Assembly (NCBI GenBank): GCA_019914945.1
Contig: CM034108.1
Coordinates: 320,001 to 384,000 of the forward strand
DNA: 64,000 nt
Reading direction: 5' to 3'
Origin: Typha latifolia
Taxonomy: Eukaryota; Streptophyta; Magnoliopsida; Poales; Typhaceae
Each line of letters opens with the position of its first letter. The first letter of the stretch is position 1. Under the pieces are notes generated by a model. It made no database searches and was not told the origin of the DNA. It saw only the letters and a list, made by a program, of their open reading frames with translations. Both the position numbers and the translations under genes were made by a program. Below, one piece after another: positions 36,001 to 48,280 of this stretch.

Positions 36001-38157
36001 GCTTGTGGCAGATGCTTCCATTCAGATTGCATGGGAGTTGGACAGGAAACCTTGCTTCGTGACTGGTCTTGTCATATATGCTTTTGCAGAAAGCAACTCA
36101 GTGTTTTACAATCATATAACAAGTTACAGGGTAAAGACAATGGTAAAAGAAACGCAGACTTACCCACCAACAGGTCTGAAACTTCTGACTCCATTACAAG
36201 ATTGGAAGTTGTTCAGCAAATTCTCTTGAATTATCTGCAGGAAGCTGGCTCTCAAGATGATGGGAATCTGTTTACGCGATGGTGTGTTACTTGAAATTCT
36301 GAATTAGATTCGTTAAGTTTTTTGGAGAGTTAATTTATTTAACTATGTGCAGGTTCCATCTTTGCCTATGGTATAAGGATGATCCTCTATCTCAGGACAA
36401 AATAATCTACTATCTTGCTAGATTAAAATCAAAGGAGATTTTGCGAGATTCTGGTAGCAGTTCACTTTTGTCAAGAGATTGGGCTAAGAAAATTTGCTTA
36501 GCATTGGGGCAAAAGAACTCCTTCTCTAGAGGATTTGATAAGATACTTTCCCTACTTCTGGTAAATAATACACTGTATCTTTCTCTTCCTGTTTCATCAA
36601 TTGCAAATTTTTCTACTTTTGATGTAAGATATATAGTGAAGTTCATATCAATTGTTGTTTCTAGGCAAGCTTGAGGGAAAACTCTCCAATAATAAGAGCC
36701 AAGGCCTTACGTGCTGTAAGCATTTATAACTTATGGTGCATGTCATATGTTTATCTCTTTATCATTCCAAGTTGATGCATCTATTGCTCTTTCGTGTATA
36801 TTTAGGTTAGTGGTATAGTTGAAGCTGACCCTGAGGTGCTGTGCGACAAACGTGTCCAATGTGCTGTCGAAGGAAGGTTTTGTGATTCTGCAATTTCAGT
36901 TCGTGAAGCTGCTCTTGAACTTGTTGGTAGGCATATTGCCTCTCACCCTGATGTTGGTTTGAAGGTCAGTAAACACATGCAAATACACTTCCAGCATCTC
37001 CTAGAGTTATACTAGAATGTTGTTTCTTTGCTCTGCAGTACTTTGAAAAGGTTGCTGAGAGGATAAAGGACACGGGAGTGAGTGTACGCAAACGTGCCAT
37101 TAAGATTATCCGTGATCTTTGTACTTCCAATCCTAATTTTTCAGAGAGAACACATGCTTTTATCGAGATAATTTCTCGTGTTAACGATGAAGAGTCTAGC
37201 GTCCAGGTGAGTTGCATATTTCTTTAATCATATTATCTTTTCTTTTTCTTGAATGATTAGGTAAGTGCATTCAACTTCTATATCAAAGTTCATGGAATAA
37301 TTGAACTTTGTATTAACTGATTCCATCTTATGTATAATGATGCACTGATTGGTAGGATCTTGTATGCAAAACATTTTATGAGTTCTGGTTTGAAGAATCC
37401 ACTGGAAGTAATAAGCACTATGTTGCTGATGGTAGTTCTGTGCCTATGGAAGTGGCGACTAAGACTGAGCAGATTGTTGATATGTTGAGGAAGATGCCTA
37501 ACCATCATCTGCTTGTGACAATCATAAAACGCAATTTAGCACTTGATTTTCTCCCACAATCAGCTAAAGCTACTGGAGTGAATGCAGCTTCTCTGGCATC
37601 TGTACGTAGGCGTTGTGAATTGATTTGTAAGCGCTTATTGGAAAGAATATTGCAGGTACAGATCTCTAGATGGATATAAGTTGGTTCTTTGTATAAACAT
37701 CAACAGCCTTTTTTTTACTCCTTTTCTATTGTAGGTTGAAGAGGGAACTAGTGATGAAGAAGAAGTCCGTGCACTTCCTTACGTGCTTGCACTGCATGCA
37801 TTTTGTGTTGTTGCACCAACACTATGTGCACCAGCAACTGATCCCTCCCAATTTGTGGTGACACTTCAGCCATACCTTAAGAATCAGGTGATTTTTAATT
37901 TCTTGTATTAATAGCATCTCATAGACTTTTTGGCACAATTCTTGAAATCATATGCACCTGATATTTGACAGCTGCAAATTGACAGAGTAGTAGTTCATAT
38001 GTTTATTACCTATATCTCTCTGATACTACTTTCCAGGTCAACTACATCTGTTCTCTGCATTGACTATGAAAATGATGAGTTACCATCAAGATTTTCTTCA
38101 TTGTTATCTGACTACTTGGGAAGAAAAGTTTTGTTGATTTCATATGCATTGTTTCAA

Positions 38158-38198
<41 letters not shown>

Positions 38199-41100
38199 CA
38201 TTACACTGGTTGATCCAACATATTTGGTTGCAGGTTGACAACAAATCAATTGCTCAGTTGCTTGAAAGTATAGTTTTTGTAATTGATGCTGTTCTCCCCC
38301 TACTTCGGAAGCCACCACAAAGTCTCATTGCAGAACTGGAACAGGATCTGAAACACATGATAGTTCGGCATTCTTTCCTGACAGTTGTTCATGCTTGTAT
38401 CAAGTACTAAATTCCTTCTTATCCTTCCTTTTTTAATAACTAAAATGGTATTTGCTGTCGTTGAGGATGCTGTCTTTGTTTCTTGAGAATTCATCTCCTT
38501 CATGTGGAATTAGATGGTTATCTCAATATTTGGTTCTGTATGGTTTCATGTCTTATCTATCAAGAAACTCTTCTTTCATCTGCTTGGTGATATAGTGAGA
38601 GTTAGATGATATTTAATAGGTGGAATAGAATAATCAGACTCGTCTTCCAGTTATCTTTTGTATTGCTTTGTCTTATCTGTTACTTTTTTACTTGCACAAT
38701 TTCTGCGTTTACTCATAGCATTCTTATTTTAGCTTATGTTACTTTCTATAGTGAAGCATTAATATACTTAGAGCAATCTAGATAGTAGACTCATTGCCAT
38801 CTACTGGGCAATTTTTGTTTGTCTTCTTTATAGAGAAACCAATTGAGTGGAAGGATCCTGATTGCCTATGCCTTCCAGCATATTTGTTTCAGCTCATCAG
38901 CTCTTTGCAGCAGCTGATGTCGGTGCTATCTTACTATTTGATTTTCTCATCTGTGAGAAAGAAAGTTTGCATCATCCTAGTTGTTTGCTTGATTCATATA
39001 GTTTCCTTTCCTTCTCTTGTATTAATGGTTGATTGTAGAATTGTATTCACCATGCAGTTTTTTTATCAATTCTATTTTTATACGTTTCATCTATCGCTTG
39101 TAACTCTTTCTTCTTTATATTTTTGCTGACCTTTCAGGTAACACCTTAGCAAAGTAATAATCACTGATTATGTTACTTCCATTCAGGTGTCTCTGTTCGC
39201 TTAGTAAAATAGCTGGCAAAGGTGCAAGTTTAGTGGAGTACCTAGTTCAGATTTTCTTCAAACATCTTCTTGGTCCCAGTGTTGACAATAAACAGGTAAT
39301 CATTTATTTATTAGTTTATTTAATTCTTAGTTTTTATATACATATAATGCTGAAATGTTATGTTGCGTTTACGAAGATGTATATGTATAATTACCGTGTA
39401 TATGTGGTGGGTGTCTATTTCTGTAGTTTTCCGAATTAACTTTACCCATTTAAAATATAACCTTTTTATTACGTTGGAAGAGAATGAACTTTATCTATCA
39501 CTTTTTTTATGTTTTTTCTGTACAAACTTTATTTTTATTTATGCAACTACTCATGTTTTCTCAAATACATCATCTGACAATGGATTTCGCGCAAAATTCA
39601 GCTATTAGGGCGCTCTCTATTCTGTCTGGGGCTGCTCCTTAGGTATGGCAATGAACTAATTGTCACAGGTGACAATCAACATCTCCATATTGTTAAGAGT
39701 CTCTCATTGCTTAAGAAGTACCTTCTTATGGAGGATTTCGGCTTAAAAGTCCGAGCTTTGCAGGTCTGATTTTATTATCCAAATATGTTATTTGAAGTTC
39801 TTCCAGTTTTCGACATGTGAATTTCATTCTTGTGGTTTTTAGGCATTAGGTTATGTTTTGATTGCTAAGCCTGAGTATATGTTGGAGAAGGATATTCTAA
39901 AACTGGTGGAGGCATCACTTTCTTCTGGTGTTGATTATCGATTAAAGGTACATATCTTTTCCTTTATGTTTTGCATGATGTGTAGCTTGTTGTGACATTT
40001 AATCATGTGATCAGATGCAAGCATTGCAAAACCTTTATGAGTATCTTGCTGATGCGGAAAGCCAACTCTCAGATTCTGCCAGTAAGCCTCCTAGTCAGTA
40101 TGCAGAAGATGGTGGAAAAGTACCTGTGGCTGCGGGTGCCGGTGATACTAACATGTGTGGGGGAATCATTCAGTTATATTGGGATTGTATTCTTGAAAGA
40201 TGCTTGGATGTAAATGATCAAGTTCGTCAGTCTGCTCTCAAGGTAAATTACCTTGGTTCTTGACATATATCTTCACTTGCCATGCCTGTGGAATGGCTGT
40301 TGCCCTTCTCATTGGTGCTAACCCTTTTTTTTTCTAGATTGTGGAAATTGTTCTCCGCCAAGGTCTAGTTCATCCAATTACTTGTGTTCCACACCTTATA
40401 GCACTCGAAACTGATCCGCTGGAAGTGAACTCAAAGCTGGCCCATCATTTGCTCATGAACATGAATGAAAAGTATGGTCATTTAGTTGAAATTATTATTT
40501 GCAGTATATCCCTAGTGAATTGGAGCATCTTGGCTAATTAAATTATATTTGCAGATACCCTTCCTTTTTTGAAAGCCGTTTAGGTGATGGCTTACAGATG
40601 TCTTTCAAATTTTTTGAGTCCATAGTGAGCAATCATGATATGGTATCAGGAACTATGAAAGGAAAACCAGATGGCAATCCCATTGCATTTGTTAGGCCAG
40701 GGATATCCCGAATATATAGGCTTATTCGAGCAAATCGTGTCTCAAGGAACAAATTTGTGCACTCAATAGTTCGTAAATTTGAGTCTGATAGCTGGAATAA
40801 TTCCTCGGTCAGCTTTCTTGTGTAAGTACTGCAGCAGAATCAGGTCTGTGCTCTTTACATACTATTAACAGATTGGCTTTAAACATTCATCTGTTGCAGG
40901 TATTGTACAGAAGTTCTTGCATCTCTCCCTTTCACATGTCCTGATGAACCTCTTTACCTGATTTATGATATAAATCGGGTTATTCAATTAAGAGCTGGGG
41001 CACTTGAGGCCAATATGAAACTGTGGAGTTCCTTCTTGCTACAGCGGGACCCAGCGAAGATTTCTAGTGATAGTCTTTATCTTACAACCCAATCAGGATC

Positions 41101-42273
41101 ACATCATTCAGATAATCAAAACATGATAGGGAATCCCGAAATGAGTCCTGACAAGATATGTAGTATATCAGAAGAAGGCGTGCAAAAGTTTCAGGTGATC
41201 TCTAGTTAGAGCTGCAAGGCATGAATAATTTCAGGGCTAGAATTTAATGATCTTATTATTTTGTTTTGTAGTATACTGATGCTAAAATTTTAGCATTTCC
41301 TTATTTTTACTAGAATGACATGTTTCATTTTGCCCTGTTAAGACACCAACTAAGGTTGAACTTATCATGCTAGTTTGTAGGAGTACGAGTGTCTCCTGAA
41401 TTCCTCATATATGCAGATTCTATAACAATTTAACATGTCATCTTTGCCTCTTATTGTACACTTTTCTTCCTTTTTTATTTTCACTCTTGTTTCTCAGGCC
41501 GATTGTCACGAGGCTATAGCTTTGCAACTTCTTTTGAGACTGAAGAGGCATTTGAAAATTGTGTACAGTCTAAATGATGCTCGCTGTCAGGTTGAGTTTT
41601 TTTTTTTTTTTGGTTCCCCTTCATTATCTGGCTAATCACTTGTCCACCCATGGCAGATCATGTAAATTATCTAAAAAGATGTTTTTTTTTTCCTACTCCA
41701 AATCAGGCATTTTCTTTGAAGGAACAGCCAAAGTCTGGTGAGACTCTCTCTAAGCAGAACATTTCATTCAACATCAGTGACACTTCTATCAGTATGCCCA
41801 CCTGCTACCAAGATATGATACAAAAATACCAGGTATTTGTGAAGTAGGTTTTGAAGCCTCCTCAAGCTTTCTATTTTCTATGTAACTTGTGTAGTTACAT
41901 TTGTGGCAAGGATTATGTTCTATAACTGGTTGAGAACAGTGTGTTAAATAAAAGGATCAAAACCTTCTATGCCCCATATGATTTTCCTATTAATAAATTC
42001 ACTTTCATATTGTAATTTGATGCCATCTTGCAGGAGTTCAAGACATTGCTGAGGGAAGATGCCATGGATTATGTTGCCTATACAGCTACAGTCAAGAGGA
42101 AACAGCCGACTCCTAGGAATTCCAGGCGTGGAAAATCTGCTCTAGCGAAAGGCGAGGATGGTGATGAAGATGAAGCCAACGACGAAGACTGGTCAGGGGG
42201 CCCGAGAAGGCTCGACTTTAGTGGACAAAGGAGCAACGGTGGCAGGGTGACCAGACAACGGGTGCAAGTATGA
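30087..42273 (+). CDS. SCC2: Sister chromatid cohesion protein SCC2 (cohesin loader, NIPBL homologue)
   Basis: Nuclear HEAT-repeat subunit of the SCC2-SCC4 complex, which loads cohesin on chromatin; loss in Arabidopsis is embryo-lethal. 28 coding exons: 30087-30322, 30415-30524, 32030-32166, 32245-32344, 32443-32693, 33092-33199, 33322-33433, 34709-34805, 34897-35083, 35163-35597, 35758-36281, 36353-36560, 36665-36715, 36806-36964, 37039-37206, 37356-37655, 37735-37887, 38234-38403, 39187-39295, 39602-39763, 39843-39947, 40015-40242, 40338-40471, 40555-40821, 40900-41194, 41498-41590, 41707-41832 and 42034-42273. All are GT-AG, total 5265 nt, 1754 residues, in frame throughout and near the usual plant length. 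A PHD finger begins near residue 658 ([27 protein letters not shown]). Its presence inside SCC2 is a plant feature. HEAT-type helices such as [26 protein letters not shown] follow, then [18 protein letters not shown] and [20 protein letters not shown]. The tail is charged ([27 protein letters not shown]). Confidence 0.96.
33735..34535. mobile_element. Possible transposon relic in SCC2 intron 7
   Basis: The intron 33434-34708 carries an unusually GC-rich block. Its left edge holds ttggcgggtggc, its right edge the loosely inverse ggcgcccgcctttagc. The interior has a CT-rich tract (about 33950-33990 and 34130-34170) and a repeated gcgacgca..gggctgggctg word near 34040 and 34100. Boundaries and class are uncertain. 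Confidence 0.3.
38158..38198. repeat. Compound (TA)n(TG)n microsatellite
   Basis: About 25 bp of TA repeats followed by about 15 bp of TG repeats, in the SCC2 intron before exon 38234-38403. Confidence 0.9.
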
Positions 42274-42853
42274 AATGTTGTTTCATTATTGTACATTATA
42301 GGTCTTCTCCAGAAATCAGGTGGATATGGGGATTAGTACATAGAAGCAAAAAAAAAAGGAAGGTTGGTTACAGTTCGGTTGTCATTGAACTGGAGCTTTT
42401 CTCAGTCTCTGTGCCCCTTTTTGTATTTGTCTGGGGATGCGGCAAGACTGGTAGATTGTGCTCCAGTTTCCATATTAATGGAAATCCAATTTTTTTTCTC
42501 TCAGTATACTCATGCTTTCTGGAGTGCCGTGTCGAATTCTTTTGGTGTTTAGTCGATTTCTGCTGTGATTAACTGGGCTCGGGAGTGTGCTTTCTTCCAG
42601 AGCACATCCTCTGCAACCCCAGTTGCAGGAACTTTATACAAAATGGGATTACGTCGGCTAAAATTTCTTTGAACTAGTAAGAGGTTCAGTTAATATCTTC
42701 CAACAACCTTGTTTGCAGGAATTCCTGTATCAAGGCTGCAGAAGGGCTGCTACCGTGGCCACTTTTATGGTCGCTTTGTTTACAAAGAAATAGTTCTGCT
42801 ACTCTCTAAAGACTAGCAGAACAACTCTACTCGCGAAGCCCTGCTTGCTCTTA

Positions 42854-42915
42854 TTGCTGCTCTCCTCCCTCTTCATCGTCGTTCTTGCTGCTCTCCTTCC
42901 TCTTCGTCGTCGTTC
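42854..42915. repeat. Two-copy 31-bp tandem repeat
   Basis: ttgctgctctcct... at 42854-42884 is repeated at 42885-42915 with two or three substitutions. It is CT/CGT-rich and noncoding as far as can be seen. Confidence 0.8.
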
Positions 42916-43108
42916 TTGTCATAAATTTTGTTGAGAACCCACCTGTTCACCTAGTAAAGAAACAACAAAGACCAATAAAACAAGGGAGCACCTTTGATGG
43001 ATCAAAACAAAGAAAGAGAGAATGAAAAAGGCATAAAAGAAAGAGCTCTCAGAGGGAAAGACTCTCAAATCTCAATGGTGAAATACTCCTCCATCTGCCA
43101 ATTTGTCT

Positions 43109-43321
43109 TTAACTGATCACTCTTCCCATACTATTCCTCCACTTGCTTGATTCATCCTCATCCTTCTTGATCAAGTAGCAAACCAGAGATGGCTGGATTG
43201 CGAAGATGAGCCCGGCCTCTTCGTCGCGTAATTCTTTAGCCTTAAAGGTTTGACTCCAGAAATCAACCCCATTACCAACCTTCCGGTGGTTATAGTTCAG
43301 ATTCTTAGACCTCTCATCCAT
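43109..43321 (-). other. Unrecognised small ORF, 70 codons
   Basis: The ORF has a rather protein-like composition (MDERSKNLNYNHRKV..., FWSQTFKAKELRDEEAGL) and an acceptor-like TTTTACAG just before the ATG. I recognise no domain, and the downstream region offers no clear continuation. It could be an exon of an unknown gene, a degraded transposon or pseudogene fragment, or chance. Confidence 0.2.
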
Positions 43322-45626
43322 CGCTGTAAAATAATATCTCTCCTACACCCTTCCGACCGGATAATTATCTGCAACTGCAATGTTACGCAGCAAATTAAAT
43401 AAACAATTAAACACCACTTAACTTGCATATATGTTGTTTTAATTAACTTAGAATACAATTAAACATACTCTCGAGGACCCAAGGATCGTGTTAGTATATG
43501 TCAACCCCCTTCACTATATGTTCGAAGGCGGAGGATGGCATGAGGTAGGAATTGATGAGTTTTTTTCTCAGTTGGTGTAAACCTAACTCCATCCGGATAC
43601 TGGTCTTCCATATCTTTGTTCATTATAGCGACGACTTTTCTTGCTTGTGGTAAGTGCTCTCTTTCTTTCGCTCTCGTTCCTCATGAACTTAAGTCTAGCC
43701 GAAGTAGGAGAATATTCCCAGTTACAATGGGAATAGGATTTTTATGCGTAAAAGGAAGACGAACATTGACCCGGTTTTAGAGATCATGTCACCTCGGTCG
43801 GTCGAACTATTAGTTTATTTAGAATCATTTTTAAATATTTAAATGCATTATATTCCTTCTATTATTTAGCCATTTTTTTAACTAATATTAGGTGTAGTAG
43901 TTTTAGATATTCTTTTATCTATTTTACGTAGGTGCCCATCCACTAAATTTGAATTGTTTTTATGTGGAGTAAGAATTTATTAATAAATTTCTATTGATAC
44001 CATTTTAATAAAATATATTTTTTTTTCTTCAAATGCCTACGTTTTAATATTTGATTAATTGAAAAACTTTAGATGTGTTTTCTCTTTTGTAATATCTAAA
44101 ATATTGTTTATAATATTACCAGCAGCTGGGCCTTTATGCTCTGTGTACCTACTTGTAATACCTTTCTTATATCTTTATGCAAATTTTTCTTTCTTTTTTG
44201 AAACTGAAAGTTGGTTAACTTAGATTGAAACAATTCTATCCAACCGTGCTGAGTGAAGCATTAACAATGAGGAGATTACAAGACCCCAGTTTATAATCCC
44301 GCATGGCACCCTTGTCCTGGGAGTAGGAGTAGCCACTCTATTTCCTTCTACCAAAAGAAAATCTTTCTCCATCTTTTGAGGTTGATGTCAATGTTTGCCA
44401 AATGGTTAGCCTTGCTCAAGCTATTTTCTCTATTTCTTTTGTATAGCTTCGATTATCTTTAATGTCCCTTAAAAAAAAAAAGTAAAAGCATCTTAGAACA
44501 TGGACAAGTTCCAATCATCCGGATCCACCAACTTAAATTTTAATTAAAAATACGTTGACCGCTCTCAGTGAATTTTGCTCGTTGGAACTCGGAAGTCGTC
44601 ACGGTTTAGTTGGGCAGTCAAAGACCAGTCGAGATGCAAGCTGGCATCTTTGTAGACTTTAATCTTTAATCTTTTGTATTATTAAATAATTCATTAATAT
44701 TTACAATGTCTATTTCGTCGAATGAAGTAATGAACGAGGTCAGAAGAATTCAAGTGTCACATACATACTGCATTGAATAGCATTAAGAAAATTCCTGCAT
44801 GTGGAGATGTACAGAATCGAATAGCTGTAAGGAAGTAACCGCACTACTAGTGTTCTCCTTTTTCGCGATAAAAGAAAGGTTTCTCTTTTCTACTGTTTCT
44901 TCTAGAATTTTACTATTCTTGGATATTATCCTGCAGTGATCTATCTTTACTTGTCCGCCATTTCTTATTTGTCATTTTGAGTAAATTTCGATTTAGATTC
45001 GTCGGTTGATTAGATTCGTTTCGCTTCTATCTCACTCAAAGCGGTCGCCTTTCGTAATCTTTTCAATGTTGTCTTTCCCGGCTTCTTAAGATTCCTTCCA
45101 TTACGTGTAACCGAAATGGTAAAAGAAATCCTAATCGGTGGTGAAAGATGGTCTTTTGAATGCGGTTGGAAAGCGCGTCGTTTGGTTGGTAATTCTTACG
45201 ACTAGTAATCTTATGCAGATGAGATGTTTGTGGTATTGCTTTTACGTGGTCAAACAGTTGCTATTATGTGATGACTGTAATTCACTACTTTGTGTTGTTT
45301 GTTATAAAAGTTGCTTCTTGGCTCCATAGACAGAGGTGTTGGGAATCTGAGAGCCAGCGTTTTTTCTTTCTCTTTTTAATGAACAAATTATTCCAATGTA
45401 CCAAATATTGTGGGATTTAAGAGTAAAGTATATTACAACAGGTAATTGTTTGATTAGGCCAGTATAACTGTTTAAGAATCGGATGGGTTGGTACTTGGTG
45501 GTCGTAGCCCATGGATTGCTTGGAAACGTGTTGATTAGTCCAGCTCAGCTTCTCAAATGGGACGTTTTATATTGCAACTTTATGAAAGAACTAGGAAGGG
45601 GTGGGTAGATCTCGCGTGGGTTTGGG

Positions 45627-45633
45627 TATTTAA
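45627..45633 (+). promoter_or_regulatory. UGD: Candidate TATA box of UGD
   Basis: TATTTAA, within gggtatttaaggaggg, lies about 145 bp before the leader-intron donor at 45775. Transcription would begin near 45660, in a CT-rich stretch typical of plant initiators. Confidence 0.5.
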
Positions 45634-45774
45634 GGAGGGAGGAAGTCGCCTTCTCTTGCATACCAGGAAATTTTCTTCCCTGCTCTCCTCTTCTGCCACT
45701 TCTAAAAGGTCTCTTTTTGGGCCCGTTTGGTTCGCAATACTCCACTTGGGAATTGGATCGGTGTGTTGTCGGAG

Positions 45775-46826
45775 GTAAAACTTTCTTGATCGTCTTCTTA
45801 ATACCTCTTGTGATGAGATCTGGTTTCTGTTTGTGTTCTGGCTTCTGTCTTTGTTGTTTATTTCTTTGTTTCAGGTTACAAGATATTGTTTTCTCTAATT
45901 TTCTGGCATTATGCCTTCGAATAATATGATCTTTTGCATTCTTTTCCTCGTTTGCCCGTGATCTATGTTCTAGAGGTTTTCTTAGTTTGAGATCTGGTGA
46001 ATCTGCCTCCTTTCATTAGCCCTTTCCCTTCAGATCTAGATTGTATTTGTGTTAAATGTGGGCACAAACCTGTGTGGGTGCGTAGTTCTTGCAGATCTTT
46101 ATGTGGATCTGAGTGGTATACCTGTTTGACTGTTTCTGCTGCGAGGTATGATAGACAACTTTTTAACTTCTCCTTGGTGGATGATATCACAAGCCCTTTT
46201 GAGATGATAATCACTGGATACCAGAGATTCCTAAAATTTTCATTTCCTTTGGTGATCACATGACATTAGCAATATCTGAGTCCCTGAGTTGTATGCCCTT
46301 GGTAATTCCCTTCTTACCTTTCTAAGATCTTGCGTAGACGCATGTCTAAAGTAGACTTTTCTTGTTTAGTTTGTAAAGTTCACAATGGCTAAATAGTAAA
46401 TCCTCCTCTTATTATAACCGAGTCGCTTTGTTTTGCAATCCATGTGGTCAACCTGTTAGTTTGCTAAATGCCTTTTTTCAATCAGATATATAGGTTTAAT
46501 TTAAGTTATTTGCTGCCCATTTTTTTCCTCTGTTGTACTGGAATCAATTATCTAAAATTCTATTGATATAATGCAAACGTAGAGATAGTTGTGAAGAGTG
46601 TGTACAGATGACCCATTGATTCTGCTCTTAATTTTAGCAGAAACCAACCTCGTATTCTTTAATGCTGGAATTTTTGTTTCTTTTTTTCTGAATCAGGACT
46701 ACTTTATTTATTCATTTCTAAGCATGTCATGTCTTTTTAATTATTTCTGATATGGTAATTTGAATCATCTTAGAATTAGTTGTTCTGCGCTGTATCTCTT
46801 AATTTTTTTGATAAATTAACTTTCAG
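45775..46826 (+). other. UGD: 5' leader intron of UGD
   Basis: The donor is GGAG|GTAAAA at 45775 and the acceptor TTTCAG at 46826, 11 nt before the ATG. The 1052-nt spacer is T-rich and has no long ORF in the sense frame. UGD genes in plants commonly have an intronless CDS with an intron in the 5' UTR, often linked to strong expression. The donor is inferred from motif and position, so transcript data would be needed to fix it. Confidence 0.65.
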
Positions 46827-46837
46827 GTCAGCAAACA

Positions 46838-48280
46838 ATGGTGAAGATTTGCTGCATTGGAGCTGGCTATGTTGGGGGTCCAACAATGGCCGTTATTGCC
46901 CTTAAATGCCCTTCAATTGAGGTTGTCGTTGTCGATATTTCCACTGCTCGCATTGCAGCGTGGAACAGTGATCAGCTTCCGATTTATGAACCAGGCCTAG
47001 ATGATGTGGTCAAGGAGTGCAAGGGAAGGAACCTCTTCTTTAGCACTGATGTTGAGAAACATGTTTCCGAAGCCGACATTATCTTTGTCTCCGTGAATAC
47101 TCCTACCAAAACACGTGGCCTTGGAGCAGGCAAGGCTGCTGATCTTACCTACTGGGAAAGTGCTGCTCGGATGATTGCCGATGTCTCCAAGTCCGACAAG
47201 ATAGTTGTCGAGAAATCAACTGTCCCTGTCAAGACTGCTGAGGCCATTGAGAAGATCTTAACTCACAACAGTAAAGGCATCAACTACCAGATCCTCTCGA
47301 ACCCCGAGTTCCTTGCTGAGGGTACGGCAATCGAGGACCTGTTCAAGCCTGACCGGGTACTCATCGGTGGTCGGGAGACTCCAGAGGGCCAGAGAGCTGT
47401 CAAGGCATTGAAAGATGTTTACGCCCATTGGGTTCCAGAGGATCGCATTTTAACAACCAATTTGTGGTCTGCAGAGCTATCCAAGCTTGCAGCCAATGCT
47501 TTCTTGGCACAAAGGATCTCTTCTGTTAATGCTATCTCTGCACTTTGTGAGGCCACTGGAGCTAATGTTTCTGAGGTTGCCTACGCCGTGGGAAAGGACT
47601 CAAGGATCGGACCAAAGTTCTTGAATGCCAGTGTTGGATTTGGAGGATCCTGCTTCCAGAAAGACATCCTTAATCTGGTTTACATCTGTGAGTGCAATGG
47701 TCTCCCTGAGGTCGCAAACTACTGGAAGCAGGTCATCAAGATCAATGACTATCAGAAGAGCCGGTTCGTGAACCGGGTTGTGTCCTCGATGTTCAACACT
47801 GTGTCTGGGAAGAAGATTGCTGTGCTGGGATTTGCTTTCAAAAAGGATACTGGGGACACGAGGGAAACTCCTGCAATTGACGTCTGCAAGGGTCTCTTGG
47901 GGGACAAGGCCACAATAAGCATCTATGATCCACAGGTGACTGAGGACCAGATACAACGTGACCTTGCCATGAACAAATTTGACTGGGACCACCCAATTCA
48001 CCTTCAACCAATGAGCCCGTCTGCAGTGAAGCAGGTGAGTGTGACATGGGATGCGTATGAGGCCACCAAGGGAGCTCATGGGGTCTGCATCTTGACGGAA
48101 TGGGACGAATTCAAGGAACTGGACTTTGAGAAGATTTATGAGAACATGCAGAAGCCCGCCTTTGTATTTGACGGCCGCAATGTGGTGGATCCTGTGAAAC
48201 TGAGGGAAATCGGGTTCATCGTGTACTCAATTGGCAAGCCGCTCGACCAATGGCTCAAGGATATGCCTGCAGTTGCTTAA
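46838..48280 (+). CDS. UGD: UDP-glucose 6-dehydrogenase
   Basis: Cytosolic enzyme that oxidises UDP-glucose to UDP-glucuronate with two NAD+, the entry to the nucleotide sugars for pectin and hemicellulose (UDP-xylose, -arabinose, -galacturonate precursors). The 480-residue single-exon CDS is full length for plant UGD. The N-terminal Rossmann motif is [15 protein letters not shown] (residues 7-21). Substrate-binding segments include [11 protein letters not shown] and [16 protein letters not shown]; the central helix domain has [20 protein letters not shown]. The catalytic cysteine is C272 in [11 protein letters not shown]. The C-terminal domain contains [13 protein letters not shown] and VFDGRNV. 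The start follows a leader-intron acceptor closely (GTCAGCAAACAATGG). No frameshift or truncation. Confidence 0.98.
   Translation: MVKICCIGAGYVGGPTMAVIALKCPSIEVVVVDISTARIAAWNSDQLPIYEPGLDDVVKECKGRNLFFSTDVEKHVSEADIIFVSVNTPTKTRGLGAGKAADLTYWESAARMIADVSKSDKIVVEKSTVPVKTAEAIEKILTHNSKGINYQILSNPEFLAEGTAIEDLFKPDRVLIGGRETPEGQRAVKALKDVYAHWVPEDRILTTNLWSAELSKLAANAFLAQRISSVNAISALCEATGANVSEVAYAVGKDSRIGPKFLNASVGFGGSCFQKDILNLVYICECNGLPEVANYWKQVIKINDYQKSRFVNRVVSSMFNTVSGKKIAVLGFAFKKDTGDTRETPAIDVCKGLLGDKATISIYDPQVTEDQIQRDLAMNKFDWDHPIHLQPMSPSAVKQVSVTWDAYEATKGAHGVCILTEWDEFKELDFEKIYENMQKPAFVFDGRNVVDPVKLREIGFIVYSIGKPLDQWLKDMPAVA

Larger units (their letters stand above)
42274..45626. other. SCC2 3' flank and long intergenic region
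   Basis: The first 400-500 bp is probably the SCC2 3' UTR. A 31-bp tandem duplication lies at 42854-42915. A minus-strand ORF of 70 codons lies at 43109-43321. From 43400 to 45500 the DNA is AT-rich, with no ORF or RNA gene I can support. Confidence 0.5.

Noticed and set aside
37999..38238. Possible additional SCC2 exon in the intron before 38234
   Set aside because: The flanking exons already join in phase with continuous family sequence ([17 protein letters not shown]), so no insertion is needed.
47600..48079. 159-codon ORF antisense to UGD
   Set aside because: It lies wholly inside the conserved UGD CDS on the other strand. The frame is open because of codon composition, and no domain is seen.
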